Assembly (NCBI GenBank): GCA_021397835.1
Contig: JAJFZO010000168.1
Location: 2,170,001-2,234,000, forward strand
Reading direction: 5' to 3'
Length of the DNA stretch: 64,000 bases
Source: Moringa oleifera
Lineage: Eukaryota > Streptophyta > Magnoliopsida > Brassicales > Moringaceae
Shown: one piece after another, positions 38,101 to 53,100 of the stretch
Numbering within the stretch: the first letter of the stretch is position 1
Layout of the letters: each line of letters begins with the position of its first letter
The notes under the pieces: model-generated
Databases searched by the model: none
The model's input: the letters and a program-made list of their open reading frames with translations, nothing else
Told to the model about the DNA's origin: nothing
Translations under genes and position numbers: made by a program

Positions 38101-41100
38101 AATTTAATCTTGGCAGCTTTGGTGCCATGAGCTCTGATTTGAATGACCGAATTGGTGATTTCAGTCTTACAGTGAGAGAAAAGGAAATCAGTAAGTCTGA
38201 GAGACAGAGAACGAGAGAGAGAGAAAGGTAAGAGGCAGAGTGAGATAGTTTTGCTTGTTTCCACCTTACGGTTAATTCCCCTTTTTCCTTTTTGGGAATA
38301 AAATTTTAGGAATTGGTGCTGGGTTTGGGTTTGAGGACTTAATCTGGATTTAAGTTGGATTTAACATTCATAAATGCAGCTCAACAAACCTAAATGAAAA
38401 ATTAAGCCTATAAAAACCCTGATATGAAGAAGGGCTCAAATCTTATATTTAAAACATTCTATACAATATAATTAAACTTAATTCAAGGTACAAGAAGGAT
38501 TTTAAAAAATAAAACAACACTGAAAATAATGAAAGTCAAAAATTCTGACCCAAAAGTAATGATTAATCAATAGTTGGGTTCGGTTCAAATTGATTGTTTT
38601 CAATCAATTTCCAAATTTCTTTAGACTCCCCTACCCGCAGGCAAGCCATTTCTCAATTTTCAATTTACCCTCTTTAGCAAATACAATGAATTAGTAAAAG
38701 TAACTTAGAATCAATCATTTCAAGCTTCCTATATAAGAAGACAATTATCGACAGTTAACAGCATCTCCATTCAAGGATTTATAAGAATAATCACATCACA
38801 GCATTCTTCAAAGTATCAATCACGAGAGTCAATTCAAAACATAAATATATTATATGTTCAACTGTTGAACTTGCTAACAATAATAATAATAATAATAAAC
38901 CATGGAAGAAAAGTGGAAGGACCAGCAAAGTGGGAACAATACCTCATCAGGGCCTGCTGTGAAAAAGTATATGAGATTAATTGCTGCAAAACCAGTCTTT
39001 ATAATCTTCGGAAGAGCACTGTAGCCAGTAAAATGTTGGTCAAGTTAATTAAACATACATGCTCTTCAGAAATCTACTCATTCAATTACTGCATCATTCC
39101 AGATGCGCCATGTCAGTAAAACTAAAACAATCAAGGCAGAAAAGAAAAGGAAAGACTCACTTATTTTGTATAATATTTCAGCCTAAGGCACACAAATGGA
39201 TTACGACCACAATAATAAGGCAAACAAATAGAAGATAACTTGTGAGAGATACAATGTCAATATATACACCCAAGGTTGGCATACTCCCCACATCTTCAAG
39301 ACTAATTCTCTCCAAGCATTATTATCAATGATCATATGTTTGCTAAGTTGCTCCAAGGGCCAAAACCCACGCAGCAATAATGGACACTTACAATAATAAT
39401 TGTGCAATATGTTGGCTGCCAGATGTTAATCTAAAAATCAACGGTAAGATGGTCTATAGGCAACAATATTATGTAGAAATTCATATTTAAGTTAGAAAAC
39501 ACCACAACCAACAAATTATATAGAAACTAAACCTCTTCAAAAAAAAAAAAAAAAAAAAGCTAGAGAAGTGCCAATTATCGCACATTTAAAATCAACAAAA
39601 CGAGAATCTCCGATTCCTTTAACTCAAAGGAGTTAGAAGGTTGGACAGACACGGGCATGGAGCACAGACATATATGAACCTAAAATCAGAACACTTCTTA
39701 GGGTTCTAATAGCGCCTCTGTATTTAAGAACTTGATCAAGACATTCATACCAAAATATCATTGTCCTATATTTAAATATTTCCATAGCCAAACAACTATA
39801 ACAAGACCTTCTCTCCCTCCATTTAAACATAAATAAGCCCTTTCAATTCCCCACACTAGAGACTAAAGAACAGCCCAACTTTTACTTCTGTCCAAAAGAA
39901 CTTCTAACTTTTGTAAGACCTGAAATGCATAATTCTGGAACCTTCTCTTGTTCATTTTTCTTTTTTCCAAAAAATTTCACCAGCCACTTTTACATAAGTA
40001 GGTTTCTAATTGATAAGACATTTTTTTATAGGACTCATTAACAAGATATTATTATTTTGAACTAACCTTTGTACCTTGTTCTCTTCGCAATACTTTGCTG
40101 CTTCATCTGGCGTCATATCAGCAAGATTTCTCTCTAATGAAGCACTAAAAGGAATGATTGTTTCACCCCCATGCTCCTGCACCCTGAAAAATGATAATGG
40201 AACCTTAATCTTTTTTCAAAAAAGAAAACAGGTCAACAATAAGTAATAAAATATATAATAAGAACAAAACAATTTCTCTCAGCTAGGTGATGAATGAAAA
40301 CAAGAAGATAATGCAAAAACTTTCATAGAGCAACCAGTTTTGTAAAATTCCATAACAGGCTCTTGTGACTAATAAGATGCAGTGAGCTCAATGAAGTCAA
40401 AATGAACATTAGAGTAAAAGCAACTAGGGCATAAGAATATTTTTACCGTGACTGGAGACACACTTCTTAGTTAGGCAGGGCACCTTAATACATTTGAGGC
40501 CTAAGGCAAAGTTTCAAATGAGGCTTTTAGTTAATTTGTTTGTATTAAGAGAAGTATGCACTTCTTGTTTGTTTAAAATTAATTCATCTTGCCTCTCAAG
40601 ATGCAAACTCATTAATTAGCCTTTTATATTCAAGTTTTTGATAACAAATCCTTTTCAATTGATAAAATAGCTAATAGCTAATCTATTTTTCTTGACAGTG
40701 TTGATTATAAATAAGACTAACAATTTCAATTTTTAAAAAGTTCTTTCGCAAAAGCATCAATTGCAAGTACCATCAACAATTTTCTAAAAAAAGAGTCCAC
40801 ATGATTTGGAAAAAAAAGTTTTTTAAATAAAATCTAATATTTCAAGTAGTGCTTTTATTCTATTTGTAAATTTTTATTTTTCAAATGTTCCAATTTAAAA
40901 TAGATCTGACCATCAATATCTAAAAGCATATCATGTTTTACAAAGTTTCAACATTACAACAACTATCATTGTTTAAGGATTTTTGTTTCCCTAAATTTAT
41001 CTTCATATGTTTTAAACCATACAGATCTGCCTTGAATTGAAGAAATAGCTCACTCAAACTATACATATGAAAATATTAATTGTCGGAGATTCTCTATTAA

Positions 41101-44094
41101 TAACATTAAACTCATTATTGACATCAAATTGTGTTTTTAATAATTGGTACGTTTTTCATAAAATATAGGTTCTACATCTATTTCAAATTCAATCTCTTTG
41201 GTTGAAATCATAGTAAATATGATTCTATTTTCTCCATAATTTTCAAAGCAAGAAATAAACTTTTTGATTGAGTTAGCAACAACAATATACATGTTTTAAA
41301 AGTCATAAAGTACTTCTTAATTGTACCAAGCACAACCGATAAATAATATAATCATACCAAACAAACATGCTTAATATAAAGTCCAAGTTTTCAATCTCAT
41401 ATGTAATTAATGAATTAACTCTGCTCATTATATTTTAAGATCTTAAAAGTCAATAAAATCATTAATTAAAAAAACTTTGAACTGCAATCAGTTTTAGTAA
41501 ACATCACTTTCCAAAAACATATAATTTTCTTGGTTTTTTATTAAAAAAATCATTATAAAAGCACCAAAGGGGGTCACTTACACAAAAGGAACCCTACAAA
41601 ATCTACAAATTCCTCTATATCCCCGAGAGTAGTAGGTACAATGTGTATAACCATTTGTTTTTAACTATAGAAAGAATGATAATTGATAAAGTGAAAAGTC
41701 AGATTAATTTTAAACATATATCTAAAAATAAAAGTAATTTTAAGAATAAACTCAATAACTACAAAGAGAGGGGGCCCTATATCTTGTGGAGCCCTTCGCC
41801 ACAGTCATAACGACCTAGAGGGAGAGCTACCCTGGCATTTAGGCTTTTTAATATGGTTCTCATGCATTCTTAAGGCTGCTTTAAGTTCCCATGCAGCAAC
41901 CGCAAAAATAAAAAGGACAATGAAACATAGACAACTAGCATAAAACTAAAGTATATCTTTGAAAAAATAAATTCTGAAAAGCTGAACTGTACATATGAGT
42001 TAAATACTTAAAAGCACATTGGGGCACAAAGGTCAATGGCACATATGGTAGAGACTGCCAGCAAGAGTTTGTATTAAATTTAAAAACACACGGGCATTGT
42101 GGTAGCCACACAGAAGTTCACAGACACATATATATGTGATATCTTATGTTCGAGTCCAACTCATAATTCATAGGTCTAGATAATTCCATCAAAATCAGAT
42201 CAAGGGCACAAACCAAGCACACTAAAGATTATAATCCTATTGTTACTTCACCATCTATATTCACAAAACACATGCATGCGTGCGTGTGCACACACACATG
42301 GAAAAGAGAGAAACAGAGAGACGTAAAAGACAAGCTTCACCATAATTCAAATCCATTCATTAAGGAGGCAGATACATACCAAGCATGAATCTTGGGCAAA
42401 AATTTGTTCTTCTTTCTTTGGTAGTCTTTCTCATTCATATTAACCTGGATGTAAAAGATATATATGAGTATAATCAAAACTATTAGACACATCCTTGAAA
42501 TTGTGAAAAGCGAAATGTAAATACCTTTCTGCAAAATTTACAAAACTTTAGAAATAAATGAATTAAGAGGGCTCTCCTAACTACCAGCTACTCCACTCAG
42601 AATTCAGGCACAGAAGATAAGAACTTCTTTATCTTCTTAATTGAAAACAGCCAGTGTGTCCACTGTTCTGTGACTCAGGACGTGACTGTTTCATACAGAT
42701 TTCAAATTTTGTTATAGATATACCATGGTGGCACTCTGTCCCCGACTGGTGTATTTTGTTATTCATTTTACACTTTCCACTAATTCAACAAAATTTAATA
42801 TTGAACATCCGGCCCCCACCACATTCTTGTGAGAAATGGATTCACCTGAAACATGTGATGACCTTTCCTTAAACATATGGCATCTGCAAAATTCTGATTC
42901 AATATCTTGGGGTAGGGCATCCTACCAATTTACCTCAACTTACCTCTCTTCATTTAAAAAAAAAAAATGAAAAGAAAGAATAATAATCAGGCGCTTGTAC
43001 GTATCTAGAGGCATAATTTCAATTAGTACACCCATTTATTATTTTTGGTGCCAGAGAGAGACTGACCAAGTAAACAACAGGCTTGGCTGTAAGCAATTGG
43101 AAAGTATTCAATATTTCAATATCAGCAGTTTTCCAATCCCCTAAACGAACATCTTTTCCATCTTCAAGCCATGCCTTCACCTGTAAATAACAAGCATCAC
43201 AATCAGTTGACATTATTGTTACTTCTTGACAACCCACGTTTAAGACAGCAAAAGATTCCACATGCCTATAATAAAAGTAGCATCAGATGAAAGTATGCTC
43301 AACCAATATTCTAGTCGTAGAAGCATTCATTACTTTGTCTCAATATAAGCAGTCAAAAGTCACAACATTAGCTGAAAACTGAGATTGAAGACCATCTCCT
43401 CAGGAGGTGACAGATGGATGATACCTGAAGTAGTGGCTGCACAGCTCCAAACTAGAAAAGGATTATCAAAATGGAGGCCCTCAAGATTTTAGAGCTTTTT
43501 ATGACTTATGTCCTACTAATCGAGAGAACTGAGGAATATTGAAAAATTGGTTATCTTGGGTTGCTACTTCCGTCACGGTTGATCTTTATTGTTGGGAAAT
43601 AGTGTTCCTTGATCTCTGACACATAAACCATTAGCTTTACTTTTTCTCTTTCCTTTTTTGGGGCACACATCTCATTTGGCGGTTTAATGCATCAGTGCTG
43701 GTTTGCCCTTGGACTAACAACACAGGAAATAATGCTGCTTTCAAACAAAGAAAATAAAGTTTATGATTCTAGTACAATTCCAGGCAACTGATATTTCATC
43801 TTCCGTTGTAAACATGTTAAAAATGAAAGCTGAAGAAAAATAAGTCACCATAAAAAGTGAAAAACGCTCATGGATTGCAAGATGACAATATAAAGACTTC
43901 TTAGAGTTAGTTGATGTTACACAATTGTATATGTTCCTTCCAGGCTGCGGAGATGGGAGGAATTCTCACTTAATGGCATAAATGGAAAGACCCGAGCTCC
44001 CATTTGTTAAATTTATTTGGTATAACTACTTCAGCCAGATGAGAGGGCACTTTCATGTCCACTTCTGAAGGGAAAGAGAGGGAGAAGAGGGCGT

Positions 44095-44174
<80 letters not shown>

Positions 44175-47100
44175 GGGACATAATATAGGATCAAGTTGCA
44201 ATGTTTCTTTTGCTCGATCCATAACGAAAGAACTAATTCCTTATCACTGTAAGGATCATTCAAATATAAAATCCACTCTACACAGCATTACACTTTTCCC
44301 TACTAGCCAAGGTTTCACACATTTCAAAATCAAGAAATTCATCTGGGGCCCAGTTGACATATAAGATCTGTTAGACGATCAAGAATCCATAATACTTGTG
44401 ATAAATTTATATGAGAAGACGTGTTAACTTAACGTTCAATGGGGTGGGCGAGAGAGAGAGAAACGAAAGAAAACTATCTGCCCAACTGCCAAGAGAGGGA
44501 GCCAGACAGAAGGACAAAAAAGACAAAGAAAGAGATGGATAGATAGATAGAGAGTGAGCATGAGTGAGAGAGAGAGAGAGAGATACAACTGATTAAAAGT
44601 TGCATGAGGCAGGTTATGATAACAAGCAGACTGAATACATGAAGCTACTGTTAGACCGAGTTGTACTTCAATGAGACAATTTCAACATTGTTATGCAGTC
44701 ATGTTTCAAGTCAAAATCAATACCATTGACAGAGCCACTCTAGTCAAATCCAAAAGGAAATAAACTACAACTAAAATCACCCTTAAAAATGAAGGAAATA
44801 TGCAAACTTACTCTACAAAATTGATAAATAAGCTTCATTTGATAAACCAGAGAACTACAAAATGTTAGGTTGCCAAGCACACAGCACCATATAACCTTCC
44901 CTAGTGTTGGTGATATTTCAGCAAATCCAGCAGAAAAGGATATAACATATAAGCCAAAATTTGCAGGGAAACAGCACATCATAACCATTAAAACACCAAC
45001 CTTTTGACACAACTCAAGCTCAATTTTTAGCTGCTTGTCATTGCTCCTCTTCATACTCTTCTCCACGTCTTCTATCCTCCTCTGAATAAATTCGAGATCC
45101 TACAAGTCCATCAATGTAAGTTAGGGCTACAAGTTGTAACTTTCAAAAGTACAATTATGTAAAGGAAGAACTACATGTTGCAAAATACGGGAAAGAAATG
45201 CTAGTCTCTGCTACAATTACAAAGCATATCTGACTAGGAATTAGTGGATAACATAGTTTTCAACAAGCAACCATGGACAACAATTAGAAGATTGCCTTCA
45301 ATAAAAAGTCAAAAAAGTAACAGAGCATTTTTATTCTCGGTTTTAGGTGAATACAACACAAGAATGCTAATAAGTGAAGTGTCCTTTTTAAATAAAAAAA
45401 AAATCAGAAACAAAGTCAGCATTATATTAACTATAAGGCACCCCAACCATGTACAAAAAGTTAAATCCTATCTAACAGGGAGGACATCTATGAACTTTAC
45501 GAAGTTCTCCTTATTTACAAAAGAATCGCCCATTACCCATAATTTAAGTATATGCAACTATCTATTCTTTACCACACTAAGGAGTGTTTCCACCCCTTCA
45601 AAATTCTTCCTGTCTCTCTCTCCCCACAATAGCCATAAGTTGAAAAGCGAGATCAATTTAGTAGCCTTCTTCTTCACCCCAATAGCTTTAAACCTCCCAA
45701 CGCCCTCAATTCTGCTGCCACCGAATCCGACATCACCCAAGCTTGCCCCAACAATGCCAACACACTCTCCCAGAATTCTCTAGACCACCTTCACCATAGT
45801 ATTACATGATCCACAGTTTCTGCTTGTTCTTTGCATAAGAAACACATGCAAATTGTCAAGACTTAGAGGTTTGCCTCAAGCCGCTTCCCATGCAAAAAAC
45901 GCCACTTTTGGAGGAGCTGCAACCCTCCAAATTAGTTTTCAAGGTATTTGATCCATCACTAGTTCTTCTTAAACATCATCGATCATCTTAAAAAAGGACC
46001 TTCAAATTAGTTTTCAAGGTATTTGATCCATCATTAGTCCTTCTTGAATATCATCGATCATCTTAAAGAAGCACTTAAACAGAAAATTTTCCTTCTTTAT
46101 TCCCCCTCCAAAAGACCCGTTTTTCGTTGTTCAATTCTGGTTTAGTACTGTAGATATGCTCTAAAAATTGCCCAATCCTAAACATTCCTTCTAAATGATA
46201 TCTCACATGTCACACCACCCTCATGAGGAGACAGGTACGTACTTGCCCAAGCTTCCTTATTACAGGCAAGTTGATATATGTCCCAATGCCTCCCTCAGCG
46301 TTGGGGACAACACCAGAAATCATGCCAAAACTTAGTATTGTTGCCCAACTCAATTTTGAACCTCACATATGATTTGACCATATCCCATACTTTTCTAATA
46401 GCTTCCCACGCCTTGGTTTCATAACTTTCCCTCCCTATTACCGTAACCCATCCCCCTTCCATCACTTCATATTTTGCCAACACCATCGTCCCCCATAAAT
46501 ATTCTTTTTCCATCATGAATCTTCATAACCATTTACCCAAAAGAGCCTTATTAAACAAGCTAAGAAGTTTAATCCCAAGACCCTCGTTCATTACCCGTTG
46601 TCTCAATATCTCCATTTAATAAAGTGGTACTTAAACTCATCTCCGAAGCTTCCCCATAGGAATCGTCTTTGCACTTGTTTTAACTTCCTTGCTATCATCA
46701 TAGACATCGAAAATAGCGACAAGTAATAAACTGAAAGACTTGAGAGCGCTTCTAATGAGTGTTAATCTCCCCTCTTAGAAAGACATCTACTTTTCCATCC
46801 CGCTAGCCTCTTTTCAAATCTCTACTACCAGATTCCATAACCTCGCTTCTTTAACTTTGGCTCCTAAGGGCAGCCCTAGATATTTAATTGAAAGACTCCC
46901 GGAATTGCATCCCAACACTTTAGCAAGCCTCTCCCCATTCACTCCCTCACCAAGTGAGATAAGTTTGCTCTTCCTCAAATTAACCTTCAAACCGGATACC
47001 ACCTAGAAGCATAATAAAACACTTCTTAAGTTGATCAATTGGTTTTCCTTTGTCCCACAAAAAATTATGGTGTCATCGACAAACAAATATAAGTTATCTT

Positions 47101-50100
47101 TAGTTTCGACCTCGATCTACCCACCTTGAACTCACTTAATAGCCCCTTTTGAGTCACCATTCCGAGCATCCTATCAAGAGCCTCCATTACCAACACAAAT
47201 AATAGTGGTGACAATGGATCCCTTTCACGAAGCTCTCTAGACTTAAAGAGCTTGAAAGGGGCCTCATTCACCAAAGTAGAAAAGGTTGGTGTTGAAATAA
47301 CCATTTAATCCAACTACACCATCATTTACCATACCCCACCCATTCAACAAATATGTGACAAACTCCTAAGCAACATGCTTATATGCCTTTTCCCTTTTTT
47401 TTAATTGATGATCAACTATTTCATTTGCAATCAATGCCGCATCAAGAATTTGCCTCCCTCTCATGAAAGCATTCTGGTTTGGACTTATCACCTTTGCCAT
47501 CACTTCCTTGAACCTCTCCACAAAGACTTTCTCTATTAACTTATAGATTCCCCCCACAAGACTACTCGGCCAATAATCTCTTAAATTAATTGCCCCCGCT
47601 TTCTTAGGAATCATCACCAAAAAAGTTGAGTTCAAAAAACAAACAAACTTGCCACTATCGTGAAACTCCTTAAACAAACTCAATATGTCCTCCTTAACAA
47701 TTTTTCAATTTTCTTTGAAGAAAGCCATGGTAAACCCATTCGGACCCAATGCTTTGTCCCTGCTACAAGACATAAGTGCTCGATAAACCTCCTCCTCCTC
47801 AAAAGTTTTCTCTAACCGATCTCGGAGATCACTATCTGCCATATCGAAATGTAGCCCATCAAGTGTTGGTCTTCTATCCCATTGCTCGCTATAAAGTTGC
47901 AAGTAAAAGTCACCTACCCTCTATTTCAACTCTTCTTGCTCTTCCACTCTTTCCCCATCAAACTCTATAATGCTAATGAGGTTACGCCTTCGATGCATAT
48001 TCGCCATACTGTGATAAACTAGTGTTCCTATCTCCTTCCTTGGTCCAAAGAGCCCTCGATTTTTGTCTCCAAGAGATTTCTTCTATCTTAAGTATTGTAG
48101 CAGCTTTTTATATATTTTTGTTCTCTTAGTTTTCAATTCATTCAAGTTCTCCCCAAGCCTTTTCTTCTCCTCAATGTCCACTAACTCTCCCCATAAACCT
48201 TCCTTTCTTCTCCCATATTCCCAAAGCGTTCTTTATTCAACTTTATATTGCTTTTTAAATTTTTGAGCTTGCATGCCATTAAGAAACTCGCATGGTCACT
48301 TACACTTTTTTCTTCCCACCACTCCTTAACAAGAGCCTTGAATCTTTCCACCTTAAGCCACATATTCTCGAATCTAAACAAAGAGGGACCTACATGATAC
48401 CAACCATTTCAATTAAAATCAGATTATGATCCAATGTTGGTATAAGAAAGAGTTTTTGACTTGTTCAAGGGAACCACTCTTCTCATTAGCTTGATATAAT
48501 GAAACGATCAATTTTCAATATAATTGGATTCTCCTGCAAATTAGACCATGTAAAGTCACTCCCCAAGAGTGGTAGATCCATCACTTGAAGCTCCGATACC
48601 ATATTTAAGAACTCACAAGAACTCGCTCCACGTCACCCATTTTCGAATCTTTCATGCGCATATAACACCATGTTGAAATCCCCTTCTATCACCCAAGGTC
48701 TATTCCACTTCTTCTACACTCTCTCAACTCTTCCCATAACTTGGTTCGTCACTCCACCGCACTATTACTGCATACTCCTCTGAACACCCAGTCAAACCCA
48801 TCCTTCTCCCTTTGAAAAAACATGAGATAAATTCCACTCATATCCAATACTCCACACATTTACCCAATTTTTCATTCCACATTACATGTCCACCACCCGC
48901 ATTCATTAAAGCTGATAAAGCTTTCCATTCTCCCTTTGCTTCCCACACACTTCTCACTATCCCCTCATTCATATTTGCAATTTTCACCTCCTAAATGCAT
49001 ACTACATCTACCACCCACTTTTTTAATCCATGTTTGACCATCACCCTCTTCATAAATCCATTCAATCCTCTAACATTCCAAAAAGAAATTTTATGGATTA
49101 TGATCATACACTCCCTTTTCACTCTCTTCTCCCTCCTTACATCCTACTGCAACCCTCTTCGCTTCTTATAATTGATTGAAAATTCAAGATATTTTAATTC
49201 CCCGTCTGCTGTCCCTTTTCCTTTCCTGCTAGAAGAGGTTCTACTAGATTGAATGTCATATTTTCCCCACCCTTACTTTTCAATCTCATTAAATAACTTA
49301 AACGCAAGTTCTTCAAATCTTTTGAAGGAGACCCCTACTATTTTACAAACTTTCCTCATATTCTTTAACACATTTTCTGAAACTGCCAATTGCCACTCAT
49401 GTTTTGTTCATTCCACAGTCCCATCGTTCTACAACTTCAACACTCCAAATTGGTTTTCTATCAAAACCTCAAAGATATGTAATGCTTCTGCTTTTACTAT
49501 TAGTCCGTCTTCATTGATCTACATCTCAGAGGCTAACCTCTCTGCATTAAAATCCCTTATGACTATTTGCCGTTTAATATTCTGCACTGTCACTTCGGTA
49601 ACACCCTTACTACATTCCCCTACAATATCTATCACTCCTGCCCTCTCTGGTGCCACCATCAAGATCCCCTTCCCTTTGTCTCTAATACCATACCCCTAAT
49701 AGCCAACCTCCATGCCCCCAATTTCTGTCATCTTCATTCTCATTTCCCATGGTAGCCATTCAACTCGTAACTTCCTTGATACCACACTATGGTCGACACA
49801 TCCTATGTCTCTTGGATTCACCCTTAATATATTCCTCTTTTTGCACCAAGGAATTAAATGATCCCCTCAACCACCTCGTTTCCTCCTTGTTGAAGAAGAT
49901 GGATGAACAATGCCCTCTGCTACCCTCCGTCATCTTTAAACTATCATTACTCCTAAGATCTTTCACAAATTTGAATTCTGTTCTCTCTATTCTCACACAA
50001 TAAACCCATGAGGGGTCATTCACTCCCAACCCAGTTCTCTTACACTCTCTCATTGACTCCCTTTGAATCACTCCTCTCCTAATCGAATTAGTGAAGTGTC

Positions 50101-53100
50101 TTAAACACATATAATAGCAACAACAATCGCATCAAGAGGTTAGGAAGTCAACAATGTGTACATCCTCTAATGGATCGCAGCCACATAGACGCAAAATCTA
50201 ATAACACCAACAGAACACCTAATATGAAGAATTTCTATAGAAAATGTTGCCAGAGAGGGAAAACAGAGAAGTAAAGCAAGTAGTTCGATTAAATGCAGGC
50301 AAAAAGAGCACAAGCATTAAGAAATGACAATGTGAAGACATATCTCTCTTAGAAACCCTTTGAGAGTACATTCCAACAACACAGAAACCAGACCCATGTA
50401 TTTGTTTAATTTTAAAAATGGGCACTTCTAATTTTTAAGCATAGATAAAACATAAGATCAAAGACTTCTTCGTGAAATACAACCACAATCTACCTGACAA
50501 AGCAAACAAGACTTACTCAATAGCAAACAACAATGTCCTGTGATAGCTATAAGATCAAAACCAACACTAACACATGCAACAAAATCATAAGTATTCAAAA
50601 AGTAATGTAAGAGTTGGGGATCTAAATATCATATTTGAGATACATAAAAGTAATAAGGAATGCACCTTTAGCCGTAATTCTGCAGTAATAACCTCTAAAT
50701 CCCTAACAGGATCCACAGAATCATCAACATGGATAATATCTGGATCTTCAAATGCACCTGCAATATATGGTATGAAGTCAGATTCAAAGGAAATTTTTCT
50801 AAGTAAAAATTAGAAGAAACAACGAGAGGTGAAGAGCAAATACTCAAATATATCTCTAATTCACTACAAGAAAAGCCTACCACAAAATGGATAAGTCTTC
50901 ACAGGACAAATTCTGCTGCAAGATCACAAGGTGTATATAGTTGGAGGCAAAGCCAAAAACTTTTCATCAACAGGGGGCAAACATAACTTTTTCAATTGAA
51001 TATTTGTCGCCTTATTGTCAAATATATGTACATACATACGTACATATATATACACACACACACTCTCTTGTGTGTGCTTGTATACACCTATATAATAAAA
51101 CCAATGAATAATACCTTTTTTTTTGTCAAGTTATAAGCAAGTACGATGTCATATTTCCATTTTCCATGGTTGGAATTTATCTATTAATTAGTGCACCTTT
51201 GCAAGAACAATTATCACTGATAGCCAATATGGAAAAAAGAAAAAATAATAATTTTTTTCCTATTAATACTTAAAATGTCAAGGGGACCATTACCCCCAAT
51301 GGCCCTCTACTACGTCATAATTGTCTATTGGAAGCTTGACTGGCACCCTACAAGAAAACAAGGCAAAAAGAAAAGTTTTGTACCTCACTCTTCAAAACTA
51401 TTTAACAACCCTCTAATGGACATCACAACCATGTGGCTTGTCTGCCCAAATGGAATTATAGGGCCAACATATTAAAAATTAGGACCTGTATGATACCATA
51501 ACGTATGAACACTCTATAGCCTGATTTATCAATGCAGCATTACTTAACGTAGAGAGGAAGAAATATAACACTCACATGTAAAGATGGAATTTCAAAATAC
51601 GGAATAGAAAAAAAAATTGTAAACAAACACTATTCAAGGCTTGATAAAACTATGAAAATAATGATTCTACAAATCAGTATCATGCAAGATACTCATAATG
51701 AACAAATAGTATAAGCAGAAAAAATAGCAACATTCAGATACGTGTTGTGCTTAAAGCATAGATATCTTACGTAAAACATGAAAGATTCCATCTACGGCAC
51801 GAATGTGGGATAAGAAGTTATTGCCCAACCCTTGTCCTTCATGTGCACCTTTAACTAGTCCGGCAATATCATGAATTTCTAAGAAAGCTGAAACCTGAAT
51901 AAAAAGATACTTCAATATTAACTTAAAAACCAATAATGAACCATGAACATTATAGTAGGCATTTAAAAAATATATATATACAAGAGTATGGGGAGCATGC
52001 ATTAAAATGTGTACCAATAAACCAAAGTTGCATCGCATAAAAATTATCAACAACGTACAATAAATAATAAGCTATACTATAAGTTTACACATTTCTGTCA
52101 TACAATAACTTGTGGTACATTAAGATTCAAATAAGCAAAATAAAAACACTTTTTAAATAGAAATTAAAAACTTTGTTTATAATCATGACATCTTTCTTTT
52201 TGACATAAGTACTTATATCTTGAAAACAACAATTTTCAAACTATTCACTTTTGAAGTGGTATTAAATTGCACTCGTCGTAGTATCATGTAATACTAACAA
52301 TTTGCATTTCTAGGATGTACTAAACCTGAATAATGAGGACATGCCAGAACTAGATATATCTTTCCTCTAAAATGTTTTTCTTTTTCTTTTGATAAGAAAC
52401 AAGAGTCCTATTCAGAAAGCACCAAGGCAATCCCACCATTATATACTTATACTACTTACAAGAAAAGAACTCAACAAAATCTATAAGTATCTCTTCATTT
52501 ACAAAACAATTCCCTATGACCCATGATTTTAATACATGAAACCATCTACCATTTACAAAAGAAAGATGACATCTACCCCCTCAAACTCTCTCCAATGCCT
52601 CTCTCTCAGAAAAAGAGACATAACACGAGGATATCCCAAGAGCTCACCAATCTTAGCACTACACTCAGCCAGGCACAGTTAATACAGAATTTTTGTGGCC
52701 ATTCCATTGTCAAAAATTGTCCAAGGAATCACATTACCTGTATATATTCTGCAGTAGCATGATTATAATCTTTATGCTCAATAGCATCCTTTGTTGTTAT
52801 GCGGTCTGTGAACCACAAAACATATAGAACAAACTTCTTACTATATTTTCCACAGTATCTAGGTTTTTCAATAATCTTTTGAAAAATATACTACCTAATC
52901 AAAACGCAACTCATACAAATATTTTTGGTATTCAAAATTTTGAAAATGAAAAAAACTCAGAAAAAAAAAAGTAAAAGCAAATATTAAAGGTATTTTAGTC
53001 ATTTCAGTTTAATGTCAATTTGAACTAGGGCAAATAAGATTTGTCCCCAGTAGCATAGTGCTTTTACACTAACCCCCTTGCAGCTTAAAAGTGAATGATA

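Noticed and set aside
43970..44364. Poly-Pro and poly-Gly ORFs of 63-97 codons across the G run
   Set aside because: They are translations of the 77-nt G homopolymer inside an OLA1 intron.
45244..45783. Plus-strand ORF of 179 codons
   Set aside because: It is antisense to the 3' part of the LINE; no homology is recognisable and codon use is poor.
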